NCBI GenBank assembly: GCA_025061975.1
Contig: JANXBB010000179.1
Location: 1-7,123 of the forward strand
Direction of reading: 5' to 3'
Length of the DNA: 7,123 bases
Source: Caldifarciminota bacterium
Lineage (GTDB): Bacteria; Hydrothermota; Tepidihabitantia; Tepidihabitantales; CAIPLT01
The position numbers were made by a program, and so were the translations under genes. The first letter of the stretch is position 1, and every line of letters starts with the position of its first letter. This document shows, piece by piece, positions 1 through 6,728 of the stretch. The notes below the pieces were generated by a model. It was given only the letters and a program-made list of their open reading frames with translations, was not told where the DNA came from and did no database searches.

Positions 1-1101
1 GAAGGTCAAGTAAACTCAATCTCTTCACCAATGATAATTGACGGCACAATCACCAATGCAAAACTTAGTGCGAATTCAGTCACCACAGATAAGATTCAAG
101 ATGGCACGATTCAAATTGCTGATTTAGCTTTTCTTCCTGCAACACGGCCTTTGGTTCCCGAAATTGATAGCACAGAAATTAAAAATAATGCAGTGACTAC
201 TTCTAAAATTAAAGATGGCACAATCTTAGGTCATGATCTAAATATTCCTCTTAGTTTAACTGGCAATGTCAGTTGGCCCGGAGGTATTGTTCAAATTAAA
301 AATTCCGGAGTTGGTAGTGGAATAAAAATTGATACTGCTGGTTTTGGTGGTTTACGAATTGATTATACTTTCGGCGACGGAATCAATATTGGATATGCTG
401 CACAAACCGGATTAGCAATTGATACTGTAGGTGGAACTGCTATAAGAATTATCAACCCATCTTTTGATGGTATCGGTATTGATAACGCCGGATTTGCCGG
501 ACTTTACGCAATGCATGCTAACGATAACGGAATTCAAATTGACTCCGCAGAAAATTATGGAATATATGCACAAGGTAATGTTGCCGGGGCAAGTTTTCTT
601 GCCTCAAATCCTGGTGCTTATGGATTAGAAGTTTATTCCTATGGAGCTGATGTCGATGATACTGCTCTTGTGGCTTATGGTGCCGGTTACGCAACTGGTG
701 GTTGGTATACAAGTGGTCTTGTAGGCAATAAATCAGCACCATGTGTAATTAGTCCGGACTTAGCAATTATTGCTAGTGGTTCAGGAATTATTAGCGGGAA
801 CAAAGTTGATGTGACATTGGCACCGGAATTTGTTGAGAATATAAGAGAAGATATCCCAATTCGCATTGTGTTAACTCCAAAAAGCAAAGTGGGCGGTATT
901 TTATATGTCTCTGAAACTAAAGTTAATGGCTTTACTGTAGAAATTGAAGAAATTCCCGGCCTGAAACGAACTGCCGAACCGGTAAGGTTTGACTGGATAG
1001 CATTTGGTACTTTAAAAACTCCAAACGCTGATTATTCATCAAAATGGCAGAAGCTAATTAAGGATCGCCAAACTAAAAAAATAATCCGCACTCGCCGATA
1101 A
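1..1101 (+). CDS. Repeat-rich surface/tail-fibre-like protein, 5' partial
   Basis: The reading frame is open from base 1 with no stop, so the ATG at 31 is probably internal and the N-terminus, including any signal peptide, lies upstream of the window. Numbering residues from that ATG, the visible protein has three parts. Residues 1-75 carry two copies of a 26-residue repeat containing 'KI-DGTI', a pattern common in bacterial tail-fibre-like and adhesin stalks. Residues 97-186 are nine contiguous ten-residue repeats of the form G-[I/L]-x-[I/A] plus six variable residues. Residues about 241-335 form a non-repetitive domain with features such as 'GSGIISG', 'LAPEF', 'IVLTPKS' and 'LYVSETKVNGFTVE'. 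From memory, this resembles the C-terminal beta domain that often follows 'GVYG'-type repeats in environmental bacterial genomes. The tail is very basic (ends IIRTRR). An extracellular structural role is inferred. No enzyme motif is visible, and there is no sorting domain at the C-terminus. Confidence 0.8.
   Translation, partial: EGQVNSISSPMIIDGTITNAKLSANSVTTDKIQDGTIQIADLAFLPATRPLVPEIDSTEIKNNAVTTSKIKDGTILGHDLNIPLSLTGNVSWPGGIVQIKNSGVGSGIKIDTAGFGGLRIDYTFGDGINIGYAAQTGLAIDTVGGTAIRIINPSFDGIGIDNAGFAGLYAMHANDNGIQIDSAENYGIYAQGNVAGASFLASNPGAYGLEVYSYGADVDDTALVAYGAGYATGGWYTSGLVGNKSAPCVISPDLAIIASGSGIISGNKVDVTLAPEFVENIREDIPIRIVLTPKSKVGGILYVSETKVNGFTVEIEEIPGLKRTAEPVRFDWIAFGTLKTPNADYSSKWQKLIKDRQTKKIIRTRR
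55..246 (+). repeat. Two copies of a 26-residue 'VTT-KI-DGTI' repeat
   Basis: Within the partial surface protein, the segments encoded by 55-132 and 169-246 align without gaps over 26 residues. About 12 positions are identical, including VTT, KI, DGTI and a final DL. The 36 bases between them encode a proline-containing linker. This is the stalk-type repeat seen in many tail-fibre-like proteins, and more copies may lie upstream of the window. Confidence 0.75.
319..588 (+). repeat. Nine in-register 30-bp / 10-residue repeats
   Basis: The translated segment divides exactly into nine ten-residue units with no insertions. Each begins with a G (once A) at position 1, I or L at position 2 and usually I at position 4: GIKI, GLRI, GINI, GLAI, AIRI, GIGI, GLYA, GIQI, GIYA. 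The strict period and the alternating small and aliphatic residues suggest a beta-solenoid or a stacked beta structure. At DNA level the units have diverged, so this is old duplication maintained by protein structure rather than a recent slippage tract. Confidence 0.85.
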
Positions 1102-1107
1102 ACAAGT

Positions 1108-1641
1108 ATGAAAGTATTAAAAACTTTTTTAGTTATCTTTTTTATCAAGTTTAGTTTTGCTCAATATCAGTGTTTCTGGTATAGTTTTAATGCCGCAAGT
1201 TCTAATCTTCAAACAACCGGTTTTATCGCTCAAACAACCGTAGCACAATCAGCAATTGGAAAACTTACTTCAGCAACACATCTGGGTTATATCGGTTTTT
1301 GGTATCCATCAATAATCTCAGGAATCTTTGAAGATAAAACATTAGATAATAAAACTCAGCTCCTCACAACTAAACTATATAATGCCTATCCTAATCCCAT
1401 GACTAAACAAGTCACAATCAGTTATTCACTAGCTTCCCCTGCTAAAGTTATACTCGCTATTTATGATATCTCCGGACGAGAAGTGATAACACTTGTTAAC
1501 AATACCTTACCTTCAGGATTTTATACTCTAAGCTGGCATAAAACTACAAATGACCACCGCAAAATAAGTTCCGGAGTCTATTTTTATACCCTAAAAACGG
1601 ATAACTACAAGGAGACCAAAAAACTTATAATAACTGATTAA
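1108..1641 (+). CDS. Small secreted protein with Por/T9SS-type C-terminal sorting domain
   Basis: The 177-residue product begins with a signal peptide: basic start, hydrophobic stretch at about residues 5-16, likely cleavage after SFA at residue 18. Residues about 33-65 match a motif I recognise from many planctomycete and candidate-phylum secreted proteins, T-V-x-Q-x-x-x-G-x-L followed by G-F-W (here TTVAQSAIGKL and YIGFW). Residues about 88-177 form a FlgD-like / type IX secretion C-terminal domain, with YPNP at 94-97, YDISGREV at 119-126, SGFYTLSW, SGVYFYTL, and an ending in a KKLI-type strand. In known systems this domain directs export through the type IX machinery and is usually cleaved. 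With so little between signal and sorting domain, the mature passenger is only about 70 residues. The gene starts six bases after the upstream stop. I see no good Shine-Dalgarno sequence, so it may be translated by read-on from the upstream gene. Confidence 0.8.
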   Translation: MKVLKTFLVIFFIKFSFAQYQCFWYSFNAASSNLQTTGFIAQTTVAQSAIGKLTSATHLGYIGFWYPSIISGIFEDKTLDNKTQLLTTKLYNAYPNPMTKQVTISYSLASPAKVILAIYDISGREVITLVNNTLPSGFYTLSWHKTTNDHRKISSGVYFYTLKTDNYKETKKLIITD

Positions 1642-2011
1642 CAAAATTTCACCAAAACTAAGTATCTCAGCATCTTCACAACACAAGATAGCATAACATA
1701 TATTGAAAAACAAACTAAAACTAACAATTGTAAATTTTCTAACTCGTTGAAAATAAAAAAGTTTGATCTAAATTAACCCCCAACCTGTCCTCGCCACTGT
1801 CTAGGGGAATTATTACGGCTTTTGAGATAAAACAATTGAATGCTAATTTCTAAAGTTCCAAAAGTTTTTATTTCTCTGGTTTTAAACTAATAGCTTCAAG
1901 ATAAGTTTTAGCGTTAGTTTTCGCGACAACCAAAACGCGATATTTCATAAAGCCTAACCGAAAATATCTTCTGATTGTTTTGGGAAGTTATAAGTAATTT
2001 ATTAGAATTTC
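1642..2011. other. Intergenic region between surface-protein pair and pgs operon
   Basis: No + strand gene is supported here. A small GC-rich patch at about 1777-1806, in otherwise very AT-rich DNA, has CCCC and GGGG runs at its ends and two direct copies of CTGTC (1785-1789 and 1797-1801). It could be a decayed interspersed repeat. A 5-bp inverted repeat, TCGCG at 1921-1925 and CGCGA at 1936-1940, lies about 70 bp upstream of the -35 box. I found no convincing hairpin plus T-run terminator after the gene ending at 1641. The right part (about 1985-2011) is AT-rich and could act as an UP-like promoter element. Confidence 0.6.
1868..1987 (-). pseudogene. Possible minus-strand gene remnant
   Basis: Reading the minus strand, a 39-codon frame lies between two TAA stops, with an ATG at 1948-1946 giving a 26-residue peptide. 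The peptide looks protein-like: a basic, aromatic stretch (RRYFRLGF) leads into a hydrophobic beta-strand-like core (KYRVLVVA) and then a helix-like segment (YLEAI). This faintly resembles the 'FRVL-V-T' strand of replication-relaxation-type or nuclease-like proteins, but the match is from memory and weak. There is no ribosome site or full domain, so if real it is a fragment of a lost gene rather than a functional one. Confidence 0.22.
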
Positions 2012-2039
2012 TTGACATTTGATTTGCTTAAAATATAAT
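2012..2039 (+). promoter_or_regulatory. Consensus sigma-70-type promoter for the pgs operon
   Basis: A perfect -35 hexamer TTGACA (2012-2017) and a perfect -10 hexamer TATAAT (2034-2039) are separated by 16 bp, with AT-rich DNA upstream. Transcription would be expected to start about 6-8 bases after the -10 box, at about 2045-2047. This is only two to four bases before the pgsB ATG at 2049, so the message would be leaderless or nearly so. The position, immediately before the first gene of a packed operon and after a 400-base gap, fits an operon promoter. Confidence 0.8.
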
Positions 2040-2048
2040 TTAAAGGTA

Positions 2049-3215
2049 ATGCTTTTTTTATTTTTAGTAACAGTTATCTTTATTGTTTGGGGCATATACT
2101 CCTATCAACGTCATCTCCAAAATGTTAAAAAAATTCCTATAAGAATTGAAGTCAATGGAACCCGAGGGAAATCTTCAGTCACTCGACTAATTGCTGGAGG
2201 TATTAGAGCAAGTGGGCGACGAGTGATTGCTAAAACAACTGGAACTAAACCCCGGTTTATTATCTCGGATACTGAAGAAGTGCCGATTAAAAGACTGGGC
2301 AAACCTAACATTGCTGAAGAACAAAAAATCTTCCGTGAAGCAGTGAAATATAATCCTGATGTTATTGTAATTGAATGTATGGCGTTAGTTCCCCAATATC
2401 AATGGATTCATACGCACCGGCTTTTAAAGTCAACCCATAGTGTTATTACTAATGCTCGTGCTGACCATCTTGATGTAATGGGACCAACAGTGCGTGATGT
2501 TGCGCGTGCGCTTTCTAATACAATTGCTCCCAAAGCGAAATTCTTTACTGCGGAGCGAGCGCATTTAGATATCTTCAAAGAACGAGCGCAAAAGTTAGGC
2601 ACGGAAGTGTATGTTGCCGATCCTAATATTGTGAGTGACGAAGATATGAAAGGCTTTAAGTATATTGAACATAAAGAAAATGTCGCTTTGGCTTTGCTTG
2701 TTTGTGAAAGCTTGGGAATTGATAAGAAAACCGCACTTGAAGGAATGTATCGCCAAACCCCTGATCCCGGAGTAATGCGTATTTATACAATTAATGATCA
2801 AGGTAAGATCATTAAAGTTATAAATACCTTAGCGGCTAATGATCCGGATTCAATTTATCTTTTATGGGAAAAAGTAAAAAACTTTGCACCCGAAAAAATC
2901 GTTTTAGTTAATTGCCGCGATGATCGTGTTGACCGGTCACTACAATTAGCCGAACTTACTGCACAAAAGTTTGAAGCTGATTGGTTTGTCGCTACCGGAT
3001 TTTTTACTATTGCTTATATTAAAAAAGCTTTAAGTCTGGGTATTCCTAAAGATAAACTAATAGATTTAGGAGAAAAGTCGCCTGAAGAAATTTATAAGAA
3101 AGTGCTTACTTTAGTAAAAAATGAAGCAATGATTTTTGCTACCGGCAATACTGTAGGTTTTGGTGAAACACTAATTCAATATTTTGCAAGTAAAGGTGGC
3201 GAAATTGAATATTAA
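2049..3215 (+). CDS. pgsB: Poly-gamma-glutamate synthase subunit PgsB/CapB
   Basis: PgsB is the ATP-dependent, Mur-ligase-related amide ligase that polymerises glutamate through gamma linkages at the cytoplasmic face of the inner membrane, acting with PgsC. The 388-residue product is close to the roughly 393 residues of Bacillus subtilis PgsB and is collinear with it as I recall that sequence. Residues 2-18 form one membrane anchor. The ATP-binding loop is NGTRGKSS at 36-43 (NGIRGKST in Bacillus), followed by KTTGT at 62-66, an IECMA motif at 108-112, TNARADHLDVMGPT at 134-147, PDPGVMRI at 238-245, AAND at 262-265 and NCRDDRVDR at 288-296. I chose the ATG at 2049. The in-frame TTG at 2019 lies between the -35 and -10 boxes and so could not be transcribed from this promoter. 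An AAAGG lies only two bases before the ATG, too close for a normal ribosome site. It is the first gene of the operon. The polymer could be another gamma- or beta-linked amino acid, which sequence alone cannot settle. Confidence 0.95.
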   Translation: MLFLFLVTVIFIVWGIYSYQRHLQNVKKIPIRIEVNGTRGKSSVTRLIAGGIRASGRRVIAKTTGTKPRFIISDTEEVPIKRLGKPNIAEEQKIFREAVKYNPDVIVIECMALVPQYQWIHTHRLLKSTHSVITNARADHLDVMGPTVRDVARALSNTIAPKAKFFTAERAHLDIFKERAQKLGTEVYVADPNIVSDEDMKGFKYIEHKENVALALLVCESLGIDKKTALEGMYRQTPDPGVMRIYTINDQGKIIKVINTLAANDPDSIYLLWEKVKNFAPEKIVLVNCRDDRVDRSLQLAELTAQKFEADWFVATGFFTIAYIKKALSLGIPKDKLIDLGEKSPEEIYKKVLTLVKNEAMIFATGNTVGFGETLIQYFASKGGEIEY

Positions 3216-3229
3216 AAGAGAGGTAAAAA

Positions 3230-3682
3230 ATGATCGTTGAAACTATTGGATTAGGAATGTTAATGAGTCTTTTTCTGACGGAAACCATTGGTCTTGCAGC
3301 TGGAGGAATAGTTGTTCCAGGTTATATCGCATTATTTTTAACTCAGCCCTTGCGGGTGTTAGTAACAGTTCTGATTGCCGTAATTACATTTTTATTAACT
3401 AAACTTCTCAGTAATTTTATGCTGCTTTTTGGGCGACGCTTACTTGTTATTACAATTCTTTTAGGATATCTCATTGGTTTTGTTTTTCGAGTCTTCCCGC
3501 CCATTTATTTTCAGGAGTTAAAACTTGACTTAACAACTATTGGTTATGTAATTCCCGGGCTCATTGCTTATTGGATGTTCCGGCAAGGCATTGTTGAAAC
3601 ATTAACCACAATGACCATTGCAGCAATTCTTACGCGATTATTAATAATTATTATCTCCAACGGTTCAATAACTGTTATCTAA
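3230..3682 (+). CDS. pgsC: Poly-gamma-glutamate synthase membrane subunit PgsC/CapC
   Basis: PgsC is the small multi-spanning inner-membrane partner of PgsB, required for polymerisation and probably for passing the chain through the membrane. The 150-residue product matches the usual length (about 149 in Bacillus subtilis). It is almost entirely hydrophobic, with about four to five membrane segments. Family landmarks are present: T-E-x-x-G near residues 17-21, GIVVPGYIAL at 26-35, FGRR at 67-70, and VIPGLIA followed by a conserved RQG at about 107-120. The start is supported by GAGAGG (3218-3223) six bases upstream. It lies 14 bases after pgsB, the standard B-C order in every capsule or polymer operon of this type that I know. 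Confidence 0.95.
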   Translation: MIVETIGLGMLMSLFLTETIGLAAGGIVVPGYIALFLTQPLRVLVTVLIAVITFLLTKLLSNFMLLFGRRLLVITILLGYLIGFVFRVFPPIYFQELKLDLTTIGYVIPGLIAYWMFRQGIVETLTTMTIAAILTRLLIIIISNGSITVI

Positions 3683-3695
3683 AAGGAGACTAAAA

Positions 3696-4778
3696 ATGCA
3701 AAAACGCATTGGCAAAGTTGACAAAAGAATTCTCATTATTTTTGCAATCCTTACGATTATTTTCTTCTTCCTTGAAGTCAAAAGTATTCATAATGTTAAA
3801 ACCCGTAATTATGAAAACAAACTTAAAGCGGCGCAGATATGCCAGGAAGCATTTCGGATAATTAAAGAAGAGCGCTTAAAACGTGGGTTTCTAATTGACA
3901 TCATTAACGATCCTAACGAGACCGGACTTGTCGGTGTTCAATACTCGCCAATAACTCAGGATCGTACTGATCTTTCAGCAATTCTTACAAGCACCAATCC
4001 AAATTTTGCTGCAGTATTTGTTGAACTTTTAGGTCATCTAAAACCTAATGATACAGTAGCGGTGGCACTTGATGGTTCTTATCCGGCTTTAAATATTGCT
4101 TTATACTCCGCGTGCCGTGTTTTACAACTCAAACCGATTATAATTAGTAGCGCTAGCTCAGCAATGTGGGGCGCAAATTTAGCTGAATTTAGTTGGCTTG
4201 ATATGGAACGAGTTTTATACGAAAACAACTTTTTTCCGTTTAAATCAAGTGCTGCAACTTTAGGAGGTGAAGATGATAACGGCCGCGGTTTCAGTCCTGA
4301 AGCTCGAGCGCTTTTAGAAAAAGCAATTAAGCGTAATAATATTAATTTTTTGCACACCGAAAACTTTACAACGAATCTTGAAGAACGGATGAAGATTTAT
4401 TTACAGTCAAAAACAGTCAAATATTTCATAAATATTGGCAAGTCTGTTGCCAGCGTTGGGCCGGTTTATCACCGCCTGCCCTCAGGAATTATTCGACGTA
4501 AACCAACAAAGTTTGCAGACGATGTTTTAATAACACGAATGCTTGATCAAAAAATTCCGGTAATTAATATTTTAGATATTAATCGTATCGCTACTAAATA
4601 TGAACTGCCCCATGCTCCAATTCCTTTGCCGCCCATTGGCAAAGGTAAATTATATATTGAGAAAAAATTCTCCGTAACCTTAGCAATAGTCTTTACAGTG
4701 ATAATAATTATAATCTTATTTTTTGTTATCAAGTACGATCTGGAATATTATCTGTTTAAGAAAAAAGTAAACCCATAA
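3696..4778 (+). CDS. pgsW: Poly-gamma-glutamate system protein (PgsW-like)
   Basis: This 360-residue protein matches, from memory, the family named 'poly-gamma-glutamate system protein', found next to PgsB and PgsC in organisms lacking a classic PgsA/CapA. Its biochemical role is not established as far as I know. It has a membrane helix at about 11-27 and another at about 326-346. Basic residues lie outside both (KRIGKVDKR before, FKKK after), so the positive-inside rule places the roughly 300 residues between them in the periplasm. That domain contains GLVGVQYSPIT at 77-87, DLSAILTSTNPNFAAV at 92-107, VALDGSYPALN at 123-133 and SSAMWGAN at 154-161. These look like a conserved alpha/beta fold with a possible ligand site around D126-S128. 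The start has a strong AAGGAG (3683-3688) with seven-base spacing, 13 bases after pgsC. It may replace PgsA in guiding the polymer outward. Confidence 0.85.
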   Translation: MQKRIGKVDKRILIIFAILTIIFFFLEVKSIHNVKTRNYENKLKAAQICQEAFRIIKEERLKRGFLIDIINDPNETGLVGVQYSPITQDRTDLSAILTSTNPNFAAVFVELLGHLKPNDTVAVALDGSYPALNIALYSACRVLQLKPIIISSASSAMWGANLAEFSWLDMERVLYENNFFPFKSSAATLGGEDDNGRGFSPEARALLEKAIKRNNINFLHTENFTTNLEERMKIYLQSKTVKYFINIGKSVASVGPVYHRLPSGIIRRKPTKFADDVLITRMLDQKIPVINILDINRIATKYELPHAPIPLPPIGKGKLYIEKKFSVTLAIVFTVIIIIILFFVIKYDLEYYLFKKKVNP

Positions 4779-4789
4779 GGAGTAATAAA

Positions 4790-5671
4790 ATGAAAAAAGT
4801 TGGAAAATTAATTTTAGGAATTGCGCTCGGCGGTTTTTTAGGCTTAACTGCTCAAACTCCTAATTTAGAAGTTAAAAAAATCTCACCCCGGACTACAATT
4901 AGCGTTGTCAAGCGAATTGAACAGGAATATTACCTTTTAACAAAAGATAAACCTTTAGAATTCAGTGTTGATGGCCCAACCTATCTTAGAGTTTACACAC
5001 GTCTCCTTTGGCAAGCAACAATGACTCAAAAAGAAAGCTATAAAATTATTGTAAGCGAAGATCAGGAGTCAGAAAAAATCATGTCATTTACTAGTGAACT
5101 TTCAAGAACTGCCCGCGGTGCTAACAGAACCCAATATGGCAAATGGCGCTCATTTTATTTAGAAGTTCCTAAAGGAAAGCATAACTATAAACTCACTTTA
5201 CTTGAAGCCAAATCGGAAACTGTTGCGGTAAGAATAAGCTTTGAACGACCAACAGAATATCGCAAAATTGTCCCGGAAAAACCTTATCGCGAATTGCAAT
5301 TTGTTGAACGAGAAAAAATTATCCCTTATTATGAAGTCACTTTAAAAAATCCGGTAAAAGTAAAAATCGAAGGCCCGGCAATCCTGAAAGTTTCGTGTCG
5401 GCTTAATTATGATTATACTATGGAAGGAAAACAGAATTATACAATCGCAGCAATTGTTGGGGGTAAAGAATGGCAAACCAAAACTTTTAAAGCTTCAAAA
5501 TCTGAAACCGGCCTTTATAAAAATGCTCCCGAACTTATACCGTCGGTTGCATCAAATATGTATTTAGATATCCCGCCCGGTAGTTATCTTATTGAGTTTA
5601 TTATAAAAGGCACATTGGCAAAATCCGGAGCTTTAACTTTTTACTACAAACCTAAGGAACAATATGAATAA
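4790..5671 (+). CDS. Secreted protein with two tandem beta-rich domains
   Basis: I do not recognise a named family. The 293-residue product starts with a signal peptide (basic MKK, hydrophobic residues about 7-20, probable cleavage near LTA at 19-21), so it should reach the periplasm or beyond. No lipobox cysteine follows the hydrophobic stretch. The mature part consists of two related domains, about residues 44-152 and 174-287, both with the order 'DGP/EGP-x-x-L-[R/K]-V', 'Y-x-I', and '[Y/L]L-[E/D]-[V/I]-P-x-G-x-[H/Y]' and rich in alternating strand patterns. These look like beta-sandwiches. TAAGGAG at 4776-4782 contains the stop codon of the upstream gene and is seven bases from this start, so translation of the two is likely coupled. 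The setting suggests a periplasmic factor that binds the polymer or links inner- and outer-membrane parts; this is inference. Confidence 0.8.
   Translation: MKKVGKLILGIALGGFLGLTAQTPNLEVKKISPRTTISVVKRIEQEYYLLTKDKPLEFSVDGPTYLRVYTRLLWQATMTQKESYKIIVSEDQESEKIMSFTSELSRTARGANRTQYGKWRSFYLEVPKGKHNYKLTLLEAKSETVAVRISFERPTEYRKIVPEKPYRELQFVEREKIIPYYEVTLKNPVKVKIEGPAILKVSCRLNYDYTMEGKQNYTIAAIVGGKEWQTKTFKASKSETGLYKNAPELIPSVASNMYLDIPPGSYLIEFIIKGTLAKSGALTFYYKPKEQYE
4919..5650 (+). repeat. Internal tandem domain duplication (protein level)
   Basis: Residues about 44-152 and 174-287 of the secreted protein encoded at 4790-5671 align in order. DGPTYLRVYTRL pairs with EGPAILKVSCRL, YKIIV with YTIAA, SFYLEVPKGKHNYKL with NMYLDIPPGSYLIEF, and each half ends in a short aromatic strand followed by a proline (ISFERP and TFYYKP). 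The halves are clearly diverged, so the duplication is old. A linker rich in charged residues separates them. Confidence 0.7.
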
Positions 5672-6728
5672 CTTTTTAACTAAAAGTGTCTTGATCTGTA
5701 TTATAGGACTTTCAATAACATCTTCGGTTTTTGCTGATCAAATTGTAAAACTGCGCCGCAATCCCAGGTTTTCTTACGAACACACTTTAGAATATGACAA
5801 TAATATTTTTTTGTATTCGCCCGAAGCTTTAGAAGAATTCCGAAATAATATTCGGTCTTATCGCTTCCCATTCCGCACTACCGACGACTTAATAGCTAAT
5901 TACAAAATTAGATTTACTCTGCCTTTACGAATTTTTAAAAAACGCTCTGATATTTTAATAAATTACAGCGCAAAAGTGTATACAGTAAATACCGCTAAAA
6001 GTTATCAGACTATCAACCCTTCTTTGCAAATCCAACTTGTTCCTAATTTTACATTTAGGCTGTCATATCTATTGATTCCCAATTATCTTATTCGCTATTA
6101 TAAAGATCCTCAAAGTTCTAGAAGCCAATATATCCCTTGCCAATTTACTGAGCATTTATTTACTTCAACTATCTGGTATAAATTTGCTCGGATTACAATA
6201 AGTCCTCGGGTTCGTTACGAATTTGATGATTACATAAAAAAATTTAACTTCTATGACGGAACTGCATGGCGTTATGGAATACGTATATCTTTACCGGTAA
6301 CGAAAAATATTTTACTCCATCCAGATTGGGAACGCAAACATAATAATGCTGCAGGTCCGGTGCCGGATATTTCTTATTGTGAAGATAAGTTTTCTTGTGA
6401 TTGGCAAATTAATTTTAGCGGCAAAATTACATTAGAAAGTACAGTCGAATATGCTATACGCCGCTATATTACAACCAATCCTCCAACCATTGATCCTTAT
6501 CACTACCAAAGAAAAGACGCGCAATATTCATTTAATATCAATTTATCTTATCGTTTAAAAAATAACTGGCAACTGTTTGGTAAATATCTTTATGCATTAC
6601 GTAAGACTACCTCGCCCCTATTAATTGACATTACAGAAATTAAGGATTATAATAACTATAAGATATCTTTTGGCGTTGGCTATAACATGAGTATAAATGT
6701 AGCTGAAAAACAAGAGGACACACAATGA
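5664..6728 (+). CDS. Predicted outer-membrane beta-barrel protein
   Basis: I do not recognise a specific family. The 354-residue product has a signal peptide with likely cleavage after VFA at residue 24. The rest is dominated by short segments of alternating aromatic/hydrophobic and polar residues separated by polar turns, such as ANYKIRFTLPLRIF, DILINYSAKVYTV, RITISPRVRYEF and YKISFGVGYNMSINV. I count roughly 12 to 16 such strands, which is the signature of an outer-membrane barrel. The last strand ends in V rather than the usual F and is followed by a short polar tail. The ATG at 5664 overlaps the upstream gene by eight bases and has TAAGGA (5653-5658) five bases before it. Being co-translated with the pgs genes makes it a candidate exit pore for the polymer, but it could equally be a sensor or adhesin barrel. 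Confidence 0.75.
   Translation: MNNFLTKSVLICIIGLSITSSVFADQIVKLRRNPRFSYEHTLEYDNNIFLYSPEALEEFRNNIRSYRFPFRTTDDLIANYKIRFTLPLRIFKKRSDILINYSAKVYTVNTAKSYQTINPSLQIQLVPNFTFRLSYLLIPNYLIRYYKDPQSSRSQYIPCQFTEHLFTSTIWYKFARITISPRVRYEFDDYIKKFNFYDGTAWRYGIRISLPVTKNILLHPDWERKHNNAAGPVPDISYCEDKFSCDWQINFSGKITLESTVEYAIRRYITTNPPTIDPYHYQRKDAQYSFNINLSYRLKNNWQLFGKYLYALRKTTSPLLIDITEIKDYNNYKISFGVGYNMSINVAEKQEDTQ

Noticed and set aside
319..588. CRISPR-like array from the 30-bp periodicity
   Set aside because: The period is in frame, there are no spacers, and the repeats are diverged protein-coding units.
518..887. Minus-strand reading frames under the repeat protein
   Set aside because: One is low-complexity (H, Q, R rich) and both mirror the repeat-coding strand; no evidence of independent coding.
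1642..1760. Terminator after the surface-protein pair
   Set aside because: No stable hairpin followed by a T run was found; ACAATTGT at 1724-1731 is too short a palindrome.
1921..1940. Inverted repeat TCGCG / CGCGA as an operator for the pgs promoter
   Set aside because: Only five base pairs with a ten-base loop, about 70 bp from the -35 box and within the possible minus-strand remnant; not enough to call a regulatory site.
2019..2048. Upstream TTG start giving a ten-residue longer PgsB
   Set aside because: The TTG lies between the -35 and -10 boxes of a consensus promoter, has no ribosome site, and the added residues are not part of the family; the ATG at 2049 gives the normal length.
4079..4357. 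92-codon minus-strand reading frame inside pgsW
   Set aside because: It lies wholly within a well-supported gene on the other strand and its translation shows no domain or ribosome site; it is a shadow frame.
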